NCBI GenBank assembly: GCA_020746835.1
Contig: JAGPNK010000005.1
Coordinates: 2,356,001-2,420,000, forward strand
Reading direction: 5' to 3'
DNA length: 64,000 bases
Source of the DNA: Stachybotrys elegans
Lineage: Eukaryota; Ascomycota; Sordariomycetes; Hypocreales; Stachybotryaceae
The notes beneath the pieces were generated by a model that searched no databases, was not told where the DNA came from, and worked only from the letters and a program-made list of their open reading frames with translations. The position numbers were made by a program, and so were the translations under genes. Of the stretch, positions 49,501 through 62,971 are shown one piece after another. Each line of letters opens with the position of its first letter. Position 1 is the first letter of the stretch.

Positions 49501-50048
49501 GAATCCTTGGTCCATTAATGCATCGCATGCCTTGTTTGAGGTGCAGACATTGCAGTTGATACCAGTCCATCCTTCGTCGCACTGGCAGTTGTCTCGGCCG
49601 CGCATAGGTCGATCCTTGTTGGCACGACCAATAGATCCGCAGACTGTGGGATGCCGGCGTTAGAATGATAAGTATGATCGTTGCGGGAGGAGAGGTGAGC
49701 TCAAGTGGTGTACATACGAGGCTGGAGACAGTCATCTCCACCAAAGCCGTCCGGGCAGTCGCATTTCCCATTATACTCGTTGCAACCGGCGTACTGAGCG
49801 CACGTATGGGCGGGCAAAAGGCAGTTGAAACTAGTAGATTATTTCGTTAGCAGTGAGCGTTTGGGCAAGCCAGAAACGAGAGGGGATAGGTACCACGGAG
49901 GACAATCCTTGGGCCGATCGTCCATGAGAGCGAGTTGCGCACGCATCATGTCAACATCGGAGAAGCTCGAGTTTACGCGCGCAGCAACAAGAGACGGCAG
50001 AGCAACTAAGGCCCCCAAGAGGAACCCCCTTAGAGTTGAAGGTGCCAT
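46595..50048 (-). CDS. ADP1: ADP1-like ABCG transporter with an EGF-like ectodomain
   Basis: Exons 49894-50048, 49718-49830, 49350-49643 and 46595-49290 give 1085 aa. A signal peptide (about 1-22, ending ALPSLVAA) leads a Cys-rich ectodomain containing two EGF-like patterns, [12 protein letters not shown] and [12 protein letters not shown], and many further Cys to about 300. TM1 (about 316-339) is followed by a White-type ATPase domain with Walker [10 protein letters not shown] (402-410), signature ISGGEKRR, Walker [11 protein letters not shown] and a TIHQPR switch. A disordered linker and a C-terminal membrane domain complete one ABCG half-size unit with an extra N-terminal segment, as in yeast Adp1 (about 1050 aa). 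Substrate is unknown in the family. Residue W189 onward is continuous in the last exon. An in-frame ATG lies upstream at 50198, but the start at 50048 begins the signal peptide directly. Confidence 0.92.
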
Positions 50049-51790
50049 GACCGGTAATGAAGCAGATGCAGAAGCGTCTGCGGGGGTGGAATAACCGAAG
50101 ACGAGAGGATGTTGGCGGATGGAGGAGCTCGAGGACGGAATGACGCCTAGCAACGGCGAGGTCATCTTACCAGGCCCCCACTTAATCCAAGACAGCATGC
50201 GATCGGGACCTTGGACTTACCCAGTCTGCCTAGCGTCATTCATGAGACCGAATGAGGAGGTGTTGTAGCCAGTGAGGATTGGCCTTGGAAACGGTGCCTG
50301 GCTGTGGAGTACCGAATCCGAGGGGGCAGGCAGAGGCGACATATCGCTGAACAGCGTAGCACCGCAACCCTTCAGAGACACAAACAGGCACAGACAGACA
50401 CGGACAACAACTTGCAGCGGGAGTGAGTAATCAGGTAAAGTGGTACACCTGCAGGCTGAGTGCTCGTATATATCTATAGGTATGATTCTGATACCTGCTT
50501 GGTTGCATCATACACAAAAGTATAAAACACTACTCAACCTTATGTGATTTAACATTGCGCCGCATCTCGCTCAGTCAAGTCATCATTCAACTGAGGCATC
50601 GGGGAGCAGATCAAATGCGCTTGCGTCACGTGATCGAGGGCGATAATTATCAGACGAAGCACTGGCTTGCCTAGAAATCATCTCATGATTCTATCGCGAC
50701 GTGAGCGCGGAAACTCGTTTATTACGAGCCTTGTGCGAGGGCAGTCCCTCCATGATTATTTGCTACTACTGCATTGAGTTAGCTGAATTGGGGGTAACCA
50801 AATCAAGGAGCATAGAACCGTGTTGGAGCATGGCCGATCCTCCTTCCCCAGCCTGCATATTACCTCTAAGTACCTACCTTGGCACGTGAGGCGGGCCTTG
50901 AATGCTTCAGGTTGGGAGAAAGGTAGGTACATCTTATCTGTGTTCTCACCCTAACATTCTCTGTAACTTGGGGTGTACAAGTACCTACCGGCCCCCCAGT
51001 GCACGGGCAGCAAAGGGTGCGGTTCAGCCGTGTTTCATGAGGGTGTGGGCAAGCGACGCGTAATTCGAGTCCCTCGCTGCAAGGCTAAGAGTCGCATGTT
51101 GCTCCGCATGTACCTCCTGCCAGCGGCCAGGAGTGGCTAACAAGGGGGCCCCGCCCACCTGGCGACGAGTAAGTACCAGCGGATCCGCGTAAGATGGCAG
51201 ATACTTTGGATGAAATGCATAAGTTTATCCATCTTGATGCAAGTGTGCATCTAACATGTACCAAAATCGAGCATCCAGGGGCTCTAAAATTCGGGTCTCC
51301 CCTTAGTACCCCGTCCTGCTGGTACAGGGATGGGATGCACCGTGCCACCACGTATGTAGGTACCTCGGGGAGTTCTCTGCTGATTACTAGTATCTAGGCC
51401 AAGTCAGGCGCATTTTCACAGCATGGAAAAGGTGATGACGACGCCTCTCAGTCTATTCAAGCCAGACATGCTCATTCCCCCGTCCTCCCGCTTGGCATCT
51501 TGCTGTGCCCTTGCCTCCCCTCCCCGCTCAGATGTTTTACCATCCTTATCTTTTTCCATTGCGTGATCCCCGAGGCGTCTAGCATTCAGAATTGTCCACG
51601 ATTTTTTCGCAACCTCTGCATCCACTGGCGCCGGCCCCGTCGTTCAAAGTATCACTCGATGCGCCAGGTAGTGATCACTTCCTTGCTGCTGGAATGGGAA
51701 TACAGCATTTCAAGTCACAATCGCTGTAACACCAGCCTGAGTATCGAGTGCTGATTGTTGGCCATTGGTCGTTGGTCATCGTTTCCTGCC
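50049..51790. promoter_or_regulatory. Divergent promoter region between ADP1 and the aspartyl protease
   Basis: A 1.74-kb gap between opposite starts. It has the palindromes TCACGTGA at 50626-50633 and GATAATTATC at 50642-50651, which contains two facing GATA cores, and GTACCTACC words between 50870 and 51000. Frames in 51416-51790 are short and lack recognisable domains. No gene is supported. Confidence 0.4.
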
Positions 51791-53277
51791 ATGAGATTGG
51801 TGGCCAGTGCCTTTTGCTCTTTTCAACTCGCCCCGTGGGCATTCGCGCAAGTCGTGCAATGGGATATCAAGCACCAATTTAGCACGTCGGGCTTACGCCG
51901 CCGCTCCGACCTTTCGTTTGAGGCGGTGCTGGAGAATCGAAGAGCACGGGGTGGCTACTATGCTACTGTTGAAGTCGGCAATCCACACCAGGAGATCACG
52001 CTGCAAATCGACACCGGCAGTAGCGACACTTGGATTCCCTTCCAGGATGCCGATATATGTACCAATGACAGCAGTCGCTCTCGTGGCTGCTGTCTAGGAA
52101 GCTGTACGATGCTCATTGAACCACTTTTGCGGCCAGGTGTGCTGACATGGCCACAGTCAACCCCACGGAGTCTAGCTCCTTCAGCCTTGTAGGCCAAAAT
52201 ATGTTCGACATAACATATGCAGACGACAGCTATTCTCGAGGTGATTACTTCGAGGATGACTTCAGGATCAGCGGTATGGAAATTACCAACATGACCATGG
52301 GCCTGGGGCTCAGGTCAAGCATCCCGCATGGTCTTCTCGGCATAGGATATGCCAGCAACGAAGCATCCATCCATACCGCCAATGTCATGTACCCGAACTT
52401 ACCCATAGCGATGGAGCAGGCGGGCCTGGTCAACACCGTCGCATACAGCCTCTGGCTGAATGATCTGGGCGCCAGCTATGGCAATATCCTTTTTGGCGGC
52501 GTCGACACAGCGAAATACATCGGCAACTTGACTATCATCGACCTATTGCCAGACCAGAGGACGCAGAACTTTACGCAATTTGCTATACCAATAACGTCTC
52601 TGGAAGCCTCCAGCCCAACTGGGAACGACATTCTCAGCTCCCAGGAAATGCCCGTCGAAGCCGTTTTGGACTCGGGGACAACGTTGACGTACATGCCCAA
52701 CGACCTGGCACAGCTCATATGGGACGAAGTGGGTGCTGTATACGATTCGTCTTACGATCTTGCTGTCCTACCGTGCTCCTACGGAACGCACAAAGGTCAC
52801 TTTTCATTTGGATTCGCGGGTCCTTCTGGTCCTCACATTAACATCGCTATGGACGAGCTGGTCATCGACCTCACTGACGGGAGTCCGCCTCGATTCTCCA
52901 ACGGGCCGTACAGAGGCAAAAGGACATGTGTGTGCGGATTTCAGAATCTCACAAGCGGGCCTTATGTCCTCGGGGATTCTTTTCTTCGGTCCGCTTACGT
53001 GGTGTTTGATCTCATCAACCACCAGGTAGCCATAGCACCGACCGACTTTAACGCAACACGCACAGAGATCATCACTTTCGAGAGCAGAGGGGCAACTATT
53101 CCCTCTGCCACAGTCGCACCTAGTCAGGGTGAGCGGGTGCACATTCCACAGACCCCTCGTTCGTCCTTGAGTGCTGCCGAAGGCTTTCAGAGCAATGCGT
53201 CACGCTCGTATGGCCTATCATCAGTCACTTTGGCTGTCTTGTCTTTGGCCGTGGGACTGGCCTGGACGGCAACCTGA
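51791..53277 (+). CDS. Secreted GPI-anchored aspartyl protease (yapsin-like)
   Basis: Exons 51791-52103 and 52157-53277 give 477 aa. A signal peptide (about 1-19) precedes a short pro-region with a dibasic-type site (LRRRS, 35-39). The pepsin fold carries both catalytic motifs, DTGS with Asp74 and DSGT with Asp276. The tail is Ser/Thr-rich and ends in a hydrophobic SVTLAVLSLAVGLAWTAT without charged residues, the layout of a GPI-anchor signal, with a likely attachment site near SNASRS. Several N-x-T/S sites fit secretion. Yapsins act at the cell surface on wall proteins or pro-proteins. Splicing joins GS to FNPTESSS, the usual spacing after the first active site. It is an ordinary family member. 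Confidence 0.92.
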
Positions 53278-53895
53278 CCAATTGGTCCGTCGCAGCACTT
53301 TTTCGGGGTCCGAAGTCTTTAATGCTTTGCAAGGCGCACATGGATTCGGCGAGCACTACATGGGTGGTTGCTCTAGTGGCGTTGGGGGATTTTGGGCACT
53401 GGCTATGCTAGCCTTTAACGAATTTGGATGGAATGACGGGACACGAAAACTGAGTGATGTAGCATATGGACTTGACTGTCAAATACGGACTGCAATGCAT
53501 ATATTTTATCCCATCAGCTCTTGCCTATCGATGTCTATCGAAAGGAGTAGTAGGTCGGAAAGTCAATACTTGGTAAATATGCGGGAGGTAATGACTGGCG
53601 CGGAAGCACGTGAGTTCGTGAATTCATCACTGCTTCTAAATCCAATAACCCTGGAAGTTTTTCGTGTTAGTGCTTTCGATGGTGGGCTACTTGGCGGTAC
53701 ATAGCGCATCACATAGAAATTCGCAGTTCAACAAGTAATTTATAAGTACCCAGCAAATGGGTCCGACGAGTGCCTTAGGTTCGGGATGGCAAGGGTCTTA
53801 GTAACTTTTTTTGTGCTAGGGGGAAAGATTCTTGTCAAAATGCCTTCACCAGGCAATTTGCGCCCCGTCAAGCACTCCCATTCCCTATCACCACC
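53278..53895. other. Gap between the protease and MEF1
   Basis: 618 bp containing the protease 3' end and the MEF1 promoter. A frame running through to 53704 has no recognisable content. Confidence 0.4.
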
Positions 53896-56438
53896 ATGAG
53901 GGCTTTTGGGGTTCCCAGGTGGCTCAGCTGCCGTGTATCTCCTGGTCCTCAGGGATACACGCCGGCATCTCGGAGCTTCAAGCTCTCTGTCGTTGCATTC
54001 GCCATTACGCAGCGCCGAAATCTAAGCCAGACATCATGGCTGAACAACAGCGCAGCGCAGGAAGCGTATGTATATCCTACCCAAACACGTTTTGTACAAA
54101 TTACTGACGCAGGATTTTTTAAGCCTGAGAAAGGCGCAAGAGGACACAGCAAGCTTGACACCTGAATATGTCGCAGCCAATATGGACCCCAAGGAGGCCC
54201 ATAGGCTTTCGCGGGTTCGAAATATCGGAATTGCGGTAAGATATCACCTGGTTCAATGCGCAGGCACTGGTTGATGCTGATGTTGCGAATAGGCGCATAT
54301 CGATAGCGGCAAGACAACGGCCACCGAGCGAGTTCTATTCTACACCGGTCGTATCAAATCCATCCACGAAGTTCGAGGCAAAGATTCGGTTGGCGCCAAG
54401 ATGGACTCAATGGAGCTTGAAAGGGAAAAGGGCATTACCATCCAATCTGCTGCTACGTTCTGTGACTGGAAAAAGGTAGAGAACGGCAAGGAAGAAACAT
54501 ATCACTTCAACCTCATCGACACCCCCGGCCATATCGATTTCACCATCGAGGTAGAGCGAGCTTTGCGAGTTCTCGACGGTGCTGTCATGATTCTTTGCGC
54601 TGTGAGCGGTGTCCAATCGCAAACCATCACTGTGGATCGACAGATGAGACGATACGATGTTCCGAGAATCTCTTTCATCAACAAGATGGACCGTATGGGT
54701 GCCAACCCTTGGAAGGCTGTGGAGCAGATCAACAGCAAGTTGAAAATGCCCGCTGCCGCTATTCAGATTCCCATTGGCGCCGAGGACGAGTTCGAGGGCG
54801 TTGTCGACCTGATTGAGATGAAGGCCATGTATTTCGAGGGTCCTCGTGGTACCAAGGTGCGAACAACGGATCAGATTCCCAGCCACCTTCAGGAGGAGGC
54901 CGCCGAGAGGCGACAAATCTTGATCGAAAAGCTGGCAGATGTCGATGACGAGATGGCCGAAATGTTCCTGGAAGAGCAAGAGCCCACCAACGCCCAGATA
55001 AAGGCTGCTATTCGCCGTGCTACCATCGCCCGCCGCTTCTCCCCGGTTCTCATGGGTTCCGCTTTGGCCGACAAGGCAGTGCAACCCATGCTGGATGCCG
55101 TCTGCGACTACCTACCGAACCCTTCCGAAATTGAAAACATGGCCCTTGACAAGTCCCGTGATGAGGCGTCTGTCAAGCTGGTACCTTACAACTCTCTTCC
55201 TTTTGTTGGTCTGGCTTTCAAGCTGGAAGAGAACAACTACGGCCAGCTCACATATATTCGCGTTTACCAGGGCACACTCAACAAGGGCACCTACCTCTTC
55301 AACTCCAGGACCGATAAGAAGGTCAGAATTCCTCGCATTGTCCGTATGCACTCCAACGAGATGGAGGATGTCTCTGAGGTTGGCGCTGGCGAAATCTGTG
55401 CTGTCTTCGGCGTTGAGTGTGCTTCCGGTGACACCTTCACGGATGGCGGCTTGCCATACACCATGTCTTCGATGTTTGTCCCTGAGGCCGTCATGTCACT
55501 TTCCATCAAGCCCAAGCGCTCTGGCGATGCCGATAATTTCAGTAAGGCCATGAACCGATTCCAGCGCGAGGATCCTACTTTCCGTGTTCACGTCGATGCT
55601 GAGAGCGAGGAGACCATCATCTCCGGCATGGGCGAGTTGCACCTCGAGGTCTACGTCGAGCGTCTAAAGCGCGAATACAAGACAGAATGCATCACCGGGC
55701 AGCCACGTGTGGCTTACCGAGAGACTATCGCGCATCGCGCCGACTTCGATTACCTCTTCAAGCGTCAGTCAGGTGGTCCCGGTGACTATGCTCGTGTTGC
55801 AGGATGGATTGAGCCTTATGACAAGCCGGATGAGAACTACTACGAGAGCCAGGTTACTGGCGGTCACATTCCGGAGAAGTTCCTGACTGCTTGCGCCAAG
55901 GGTTTTGAGGTCGCTACAGACAAGGGACCGCTCTTGGGACATCGCGTCATCGGAGCAAAGATGGTCATCAACGACGGTGCCACTCACGTCACGGATTCTT
56001 CTGATTACGCTTTCAATCTTGCTGCCCAGATGGCCTTCCGCAAGGCTTTCCCCGAGGCGGGAGGCCAGGTCCTGGAGCCCCTCATGAAGACTACCATCAC
56101 CGCCCCCAACGAGTTCCAGGGCAGCATTCTCATGTTGATGAACAAGCGAAACGCCACCATTCACGATACGGATATCGGCCCCGAGGACTTCACGCTCATT
56201 TGCGACTGCAGTCTCAATGCCATGTTTGGCTTCAGCTCGCAGCTCCGAGCAGCCACCCAGGGTAAGGGAGAGTTCAGCATGGAGTTCAGCCACTATGCTC
56301 CCGCACCTCCCCATCTCCAGTAAGTTAATCTATGCGCCTTCAACGAAGCTTTACCGGACCATGCCATTAACCTGCTCGTGTAGGAAGGAACTCATTGCCA
56401 AGTATGAGGCTGAACTCGCCGCCAAGCGAACCAAATAA
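53896..56438 (+). CDS. MEF1: Mitochondrial translation elongation factor G1
   Basis: Exons 53896-54065, 54130-54235, 54293-56319 and 56384-56438 give 785 aa. A basic mitochondrial presequence ([17 protein letters not shown], then many Ser/Arg) is followed by the EF-G GTPase with AHIDSGKTT at 93-101, DTPGHIDF and NKMDRMG, then domains II-V. The protein translocates tRNA and mRNA on the mitochondrial ribosome. The last exon adds only the charged end [17 protein letters not shown]. The acceptor at 54129 skips two nearer AGs, both of which would bring in a stop or break the frame; the TACTGAC branch lies just upstream. Length is normal for Mef1. Confidence 0.95.
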
Positions 56439-56848
56439 GCCACTGCAGGCCGGCGGTTGTAGGCTCGGGGATATTGCTGGATTGATGTGATCAATGTGTA
56501 TATTTGTGGTGGGTAGCAGTCCCCCGCCTATGTAGGATTAGAAGGTCAGCATGTCAGCATGGTGTAGCAAAAGATGTAACGCACACATAGACGTAGCTCC
56601 TGTTGGAAAATAGAGTATACATGATAAAGAAAAGACAACTTTCGACATGCATAAAACAAGTGGGGAAAAGCATGTATTGTGAGGGCCCTACTTATCACAA
56701 GTGCGTGATATCTAGGCTGGGCGGATCACTGTAGACAACACCAGATGTACAGGCTACACGGTCCGTTGGGAAGGGCCCGAGATGATTCATGATTTTTTTG
56801 CTACTGCTACATTTGGTAAGCATAGTTACAATACAATAGCGTGGCAGT
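56439..56848. other. Convergent 3' region
   Basis: Holds the 3' ends of MEF1 and LYS12; AT-rich. No gene is seen. Confidence 0.45.
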
Positions 56849-59457
<2,609 letters not shown>

Positions 59458-61503
59458 ATGAGCCAAGTCAAGAACCTGCGGGCGATGTTCGAGAATAAGG
59501 ACGACCCTGGCTCGCCAGACCGAGGACGGACTCCAGGTGCGCGCTTTCCTCTTTGTCTATGACGTGACACTGCAAGACCGCCATCGCCGTCAGCAGCCAT
59601 GGAACGAACTCGTACACCCAAACAATGACACTAACGCCAAGCTTCCCAACTAGCTCCCAATGGTTCCGATTCACCTCGTCCACTCTCCAAAGTGCGTACC
59701 AGCTTCGTTGCGATCGAGAAAGACGGCCGAATGGGTTTGCGACGAGATCACAGCGGCGAGTCGAGCGTATCCCGCCGGCGGCTGAGCAACGATACCGATG
59801 CCGAGTCCACCTCCGCCGTGCCCGACGAAACCACCAAACCTGCTCGCAAGCTGTTCGCCAGCGAACCGATCCCTGAGTCCCCAAGACTGCCCCCAGACGG
59901 GAAAGACGAATCCACCCCAACGGTTAATGTCGAGGAGAAGAAGCCTGTAGAGGAGGCTACAGGCGAAGCCGCTCCTGGGGCCAAGGAGAAGGTGTCGCCT
60001 CCCAAGGCCACACCTCCAGCCCAACCGAACAAAGAAAGTTCTGCATTAAAACCAGGAAAAGCTTCTGTTTCTACTTCCAACACGAAGGAGCTCGCTTCGC
60101 GCACAGCCTCCGCTCGGCCAAGCACCATATCTACGAAATCGACAACCAAGCCCCCGGCCAAATCACCGTCTCTGCCAAAGACACCCACTGCAGCAGCCCA
60201 TAAGCTGCAGTCCAAGCCTACGGTAAAACCTTCAGACAAGGTGCCAGCCAAGAAGGATGCCCCCGTTGCTACAGCCAAGATAGCGTCTCGTGCTGCCGCG
60301 ACAGCATCGAAGCCGACAGCCTCGAGCACCGAAAAGAGGCCACACCCGATCAAGCCACCAACGGCGCAGGCTACGGGTTTCGTCAAGCCGAAACCGAAGT
60401 CTCCCACAAAGCCAGTAAGCCTGCCATCCTCACTCATGGCTCCTACTGCCTCCTCTGTTTCGAAGGGGAACGCTGCTCGACAGCCACCAGCTCGGCAGTC
60501 CCTATCACGGCAGTCTGGCCATCTTCAACCACCCAGCACCATCAACCGCCCATCGAGCAGAGCAAGCACATCCGCTCTCCCAACGCAGCCAAAGGCCCAG
60601 ACAAAGACCCTCAGGCGGCAAGCCTCTTCTATTAACCGTCCTCGCCCAAGCATTGGTCCCCCGCCCAAGAAGGCGGCCCCTGCTGATACGACAGCCAAGC
60701 CTCACGCCGAAGTCGACGAAAGCTTTCTGGCTCGCATGATGCGTCCTACGCAAGCGTCTGCCTCAAAAACGACGGAGAAGGTTCCTTTGACTCCTCCACG
60801 CAAGACTGCCCAACGGCCATCCACAGCGGCCAGTTCTCGCCGAGAAAGTAGCGTCAAAGGCAGCACAGCGAACGGCAGCCCTGCAACGAAACCCACCATT
60901 ACCATATCTGGAAATGACGAGGCTACTTCGGCTGTGCCCCCGTCGCAGTCAATTGACCAAAGTGTGGACGTGGCCGAGGACAACGCTGAAAAGAGCATTT
61001 CTGTGCCTGAACCGCAGCCTGCATCGCTCCCCGAAGTTGCACATGTTGCAAGGGCAGAAGAGGCGTCAACCGCTGAAACGGTTGAGCCGGCGTCTGCAAA
61101 GAGCTTGGATATGCCCTCCACTCCTGCCAATCACGCAACTGAAGAGACCGTTGAAATAATTGCAGAGGAATCTAGTGCTGACCCAGCGGACGTTCCAACC
61201 AAGGCGGAGGATGTAGCTCCCACCGTGATCCCCGCTAACGACACTGCTGAAGAACACTCTCCTGTCAAGGCTGCACCCGCTGAGGCAAAAGAGGTAGAGG
61301 AGCCAGAGCCTGCTATCGCCGAAGAAAAGAAGGAGGACAACGTCGAAAAGATGGCAGAGAAGCCGGATGAGGAACATGTAGAACCGAAGACCGAAAAGGC
61401 TACCCCGGATGACTCGCAACCGGCGCCCAAGACGGAGGCAGAGAAGGTCGATGAAGTGGTCGACGCACAGGGAGTTGAGCAGTCCGAGCAGAAGCCCGAG
61501 TAA
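59458..61503 (+). CDS. Large intrinsically disordered protein with short conserved segments
   Basis: Exons 59458-59536 and 59654-61503 give 642 aa. I do not recognise a named family. The N-terminus MSQVKNLRAMFENK followed by SDSPRPLSKVRTSFVAIEKD looks conserved, as does VDESFLARMMRPTQASASKT in the middle, set in Lys/Ser/Pro/Ala-rich disorder. The first 430 residues are basic; the last 200 are strongly acidic (Glu/Asp/Pro/Ala), giving a charge-split protein. SP and TP sites are frequent. There is no signal peptide or membrane segment, so mucin-type names sometimes given to such proteins seem wrong. A cytoskeletal or cell-cortex adaptor is possible by composition only. Splicing gives TPGAPNGSDSP in phase. 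Confidence 0.75.
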
Positions 61504-61915
61504 ACCCGCTGCCCACTGGCTACTTCCAAGTTGCCACAACTCTGCCCCTAGACCGAGATCTTCAGAAAGCGACGGCCAGGTAGAACACGATGGCCATGTT
61601 CCGGGCGAAGGAAGCAAGATGGGTTTGATCCAATCATATCATTTCAAGCGATAGATACCTGCTACAGCGATGGCGCATGTCAAATTGAACATTTCACATT
61701 ACTATATAATCTATTCAGATCAAGGCCACGTAGGGATAAGTCTTTAGAAACAAAATTCTTCTTAATATATTGTTAGATATACACAGAGACAAGCAGTCGA
61801 CCACTCTAATCGTACAAGCTCGGTTGCCTTCAGTGGTACAACACAGCACATTGTTCTGACAATTTACACGTACATTCGTCCTCTGCCTTTTTTCTCCCCC
61901 CTCAAAATGAATGCA
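61504..61915. other. Convergent 3' region
   Basis: Holds the 3' ends of the disordered-protein gene and the uS8m gene; AT-rich around 61700-61780. No gene is seen. Confidence 0.45.
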
Positions 61916-62416
61916 TCATGATGCCCGGCAGAGAACCAAGCCACCAGTTCTCTTTGCTAGCGCCTCCCTGACCTCCAAGACTCCGCGAGGCGTGGAGACG
62001 AAGAGACACTCGCCGAGATTGAGCCCCTGTAGCACACCTCCATCAACCTTTGCAGAAAGACCTTTGCTAAGCCTTGCTAGAGCCGGTAGCTCCGCGTTGA
62101 CAAGACGCGAAGGCTTGCTGATGACGTTGAGCTTCGACAAGACCGGCTTTCCGTCCCAGTGTCGTAGGGAAATCCACAGGCGGCGGGTAGCAACGTTGGC
62201 GTGCGTGACGACCTCGGGCGTTTGTGTGAGCATCTCCTCGGCTGTCGGGGCCGTGAGGCCTCCACGGTAAATGTTGGAGATGAGACCGGATCGGTGTAGG
62301 GCAAGGGCCAGCTTTAGGTTGTACTTCGTGTTGGGAATGGATGTGATGCCCAGCCGTCCCCGCGAAGCGTTCTGCAGGTGCGAGCACATGTTGGCAATGT
62401 TGAGGATCGAAGGCAT
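61916..62416 (-). CDS. MRPS8: Mitochondrial ribosomal protein uS8
   Basis: Intronless, 166 aa. It is a small-subunit mitoribosome protein that contacts the rRNA central domain. The S8 pattern is clear: MPSILNIANMCSHLQNASRG at the start, ISNIYRGG, a middle with LRHWDGKPVLSKLNVISKPS, and the C-terminal GLNLGECLFVSTPRGVLEV, which is the family hallmark. Length is close to yeast Mrps8 (155 aa). The start at 62416 gives the standard bacterial-like N-terminus; a further in-frame ATG at 62443 would add nine residues. No separate presequence is seen, as is usual for this protein. Confidence 0.93.
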   Translation of the reverse strand: MPSILNIANMCSHLQNASRGRLGITSIPNTKYNLKLALALHRSGLISNIYRGGLTAPTAEEMLTQTPEVVTHANVATRRLWISLRHWDGKPVLSKLNVISKPSRLVNAELPALARLSKGLSAKVDGGVLQGLNLGECLFVSTPRGVLEVREALAKRTGGLVLCRAS

Positions 62417-62971
62417 GGTGGATGTGGATTGGCGATGCGCCACGCAACGCCCTCGGCTTCGGTATTCGATCTCGCTCCTGGGGGTTCCTAGACTTTCTCT
62501 ACCTGGAATGTCATGTTAACAAGGAGCCAATGGAAGAGTCGACGGATGGCATTTCACAAGGAGAGGCTTATGAGGGCCCTTCCCATTGTGACGTACCACT
62601 GAGCGAACCGCCCTCCTCCTCGCTTTTTGAGGGTACAGAGCAGTATAGAAGACGATGGCCTCGGGACTGAAGGGCGTGTATGGGCAGGAAACCTGTCTGT
62701 CGCGAGAAGGCTCAGTTCGTGGCTGATTTGAAAATACCCAGTATCCTGATTGCTATTTTTCGGAGAGTCGTACCAAAAAGTTGGTACTAAGGTGGTGGGC
62801 CAATGAAATGTAGCGATTGGTGTTAAAGCTTCCTGACTAAGCCACATCTGCAACTCTTCCCCTGAGAGAGAACCAATTGTTCTGGGTTTGCTCCCTCCAA
62901 AGAACGATTGCATTGCCTACGGAAATACCAGAGTCAACCCCTCTCATATGATGTCTACTACAACGGCATGC
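62417..62971. other. uS8m promoter and BNA4 3' region
   Basis: 555 bp between two genes on the same strand. No gene is supported. Confidence 0.4.

Noticed and set aside
53171..53704. 177-residue frame after the aspartyl protease
   Set aside because: Overlaps the protease 3' end in another frame, has no domain, and its composition is not coding-like.
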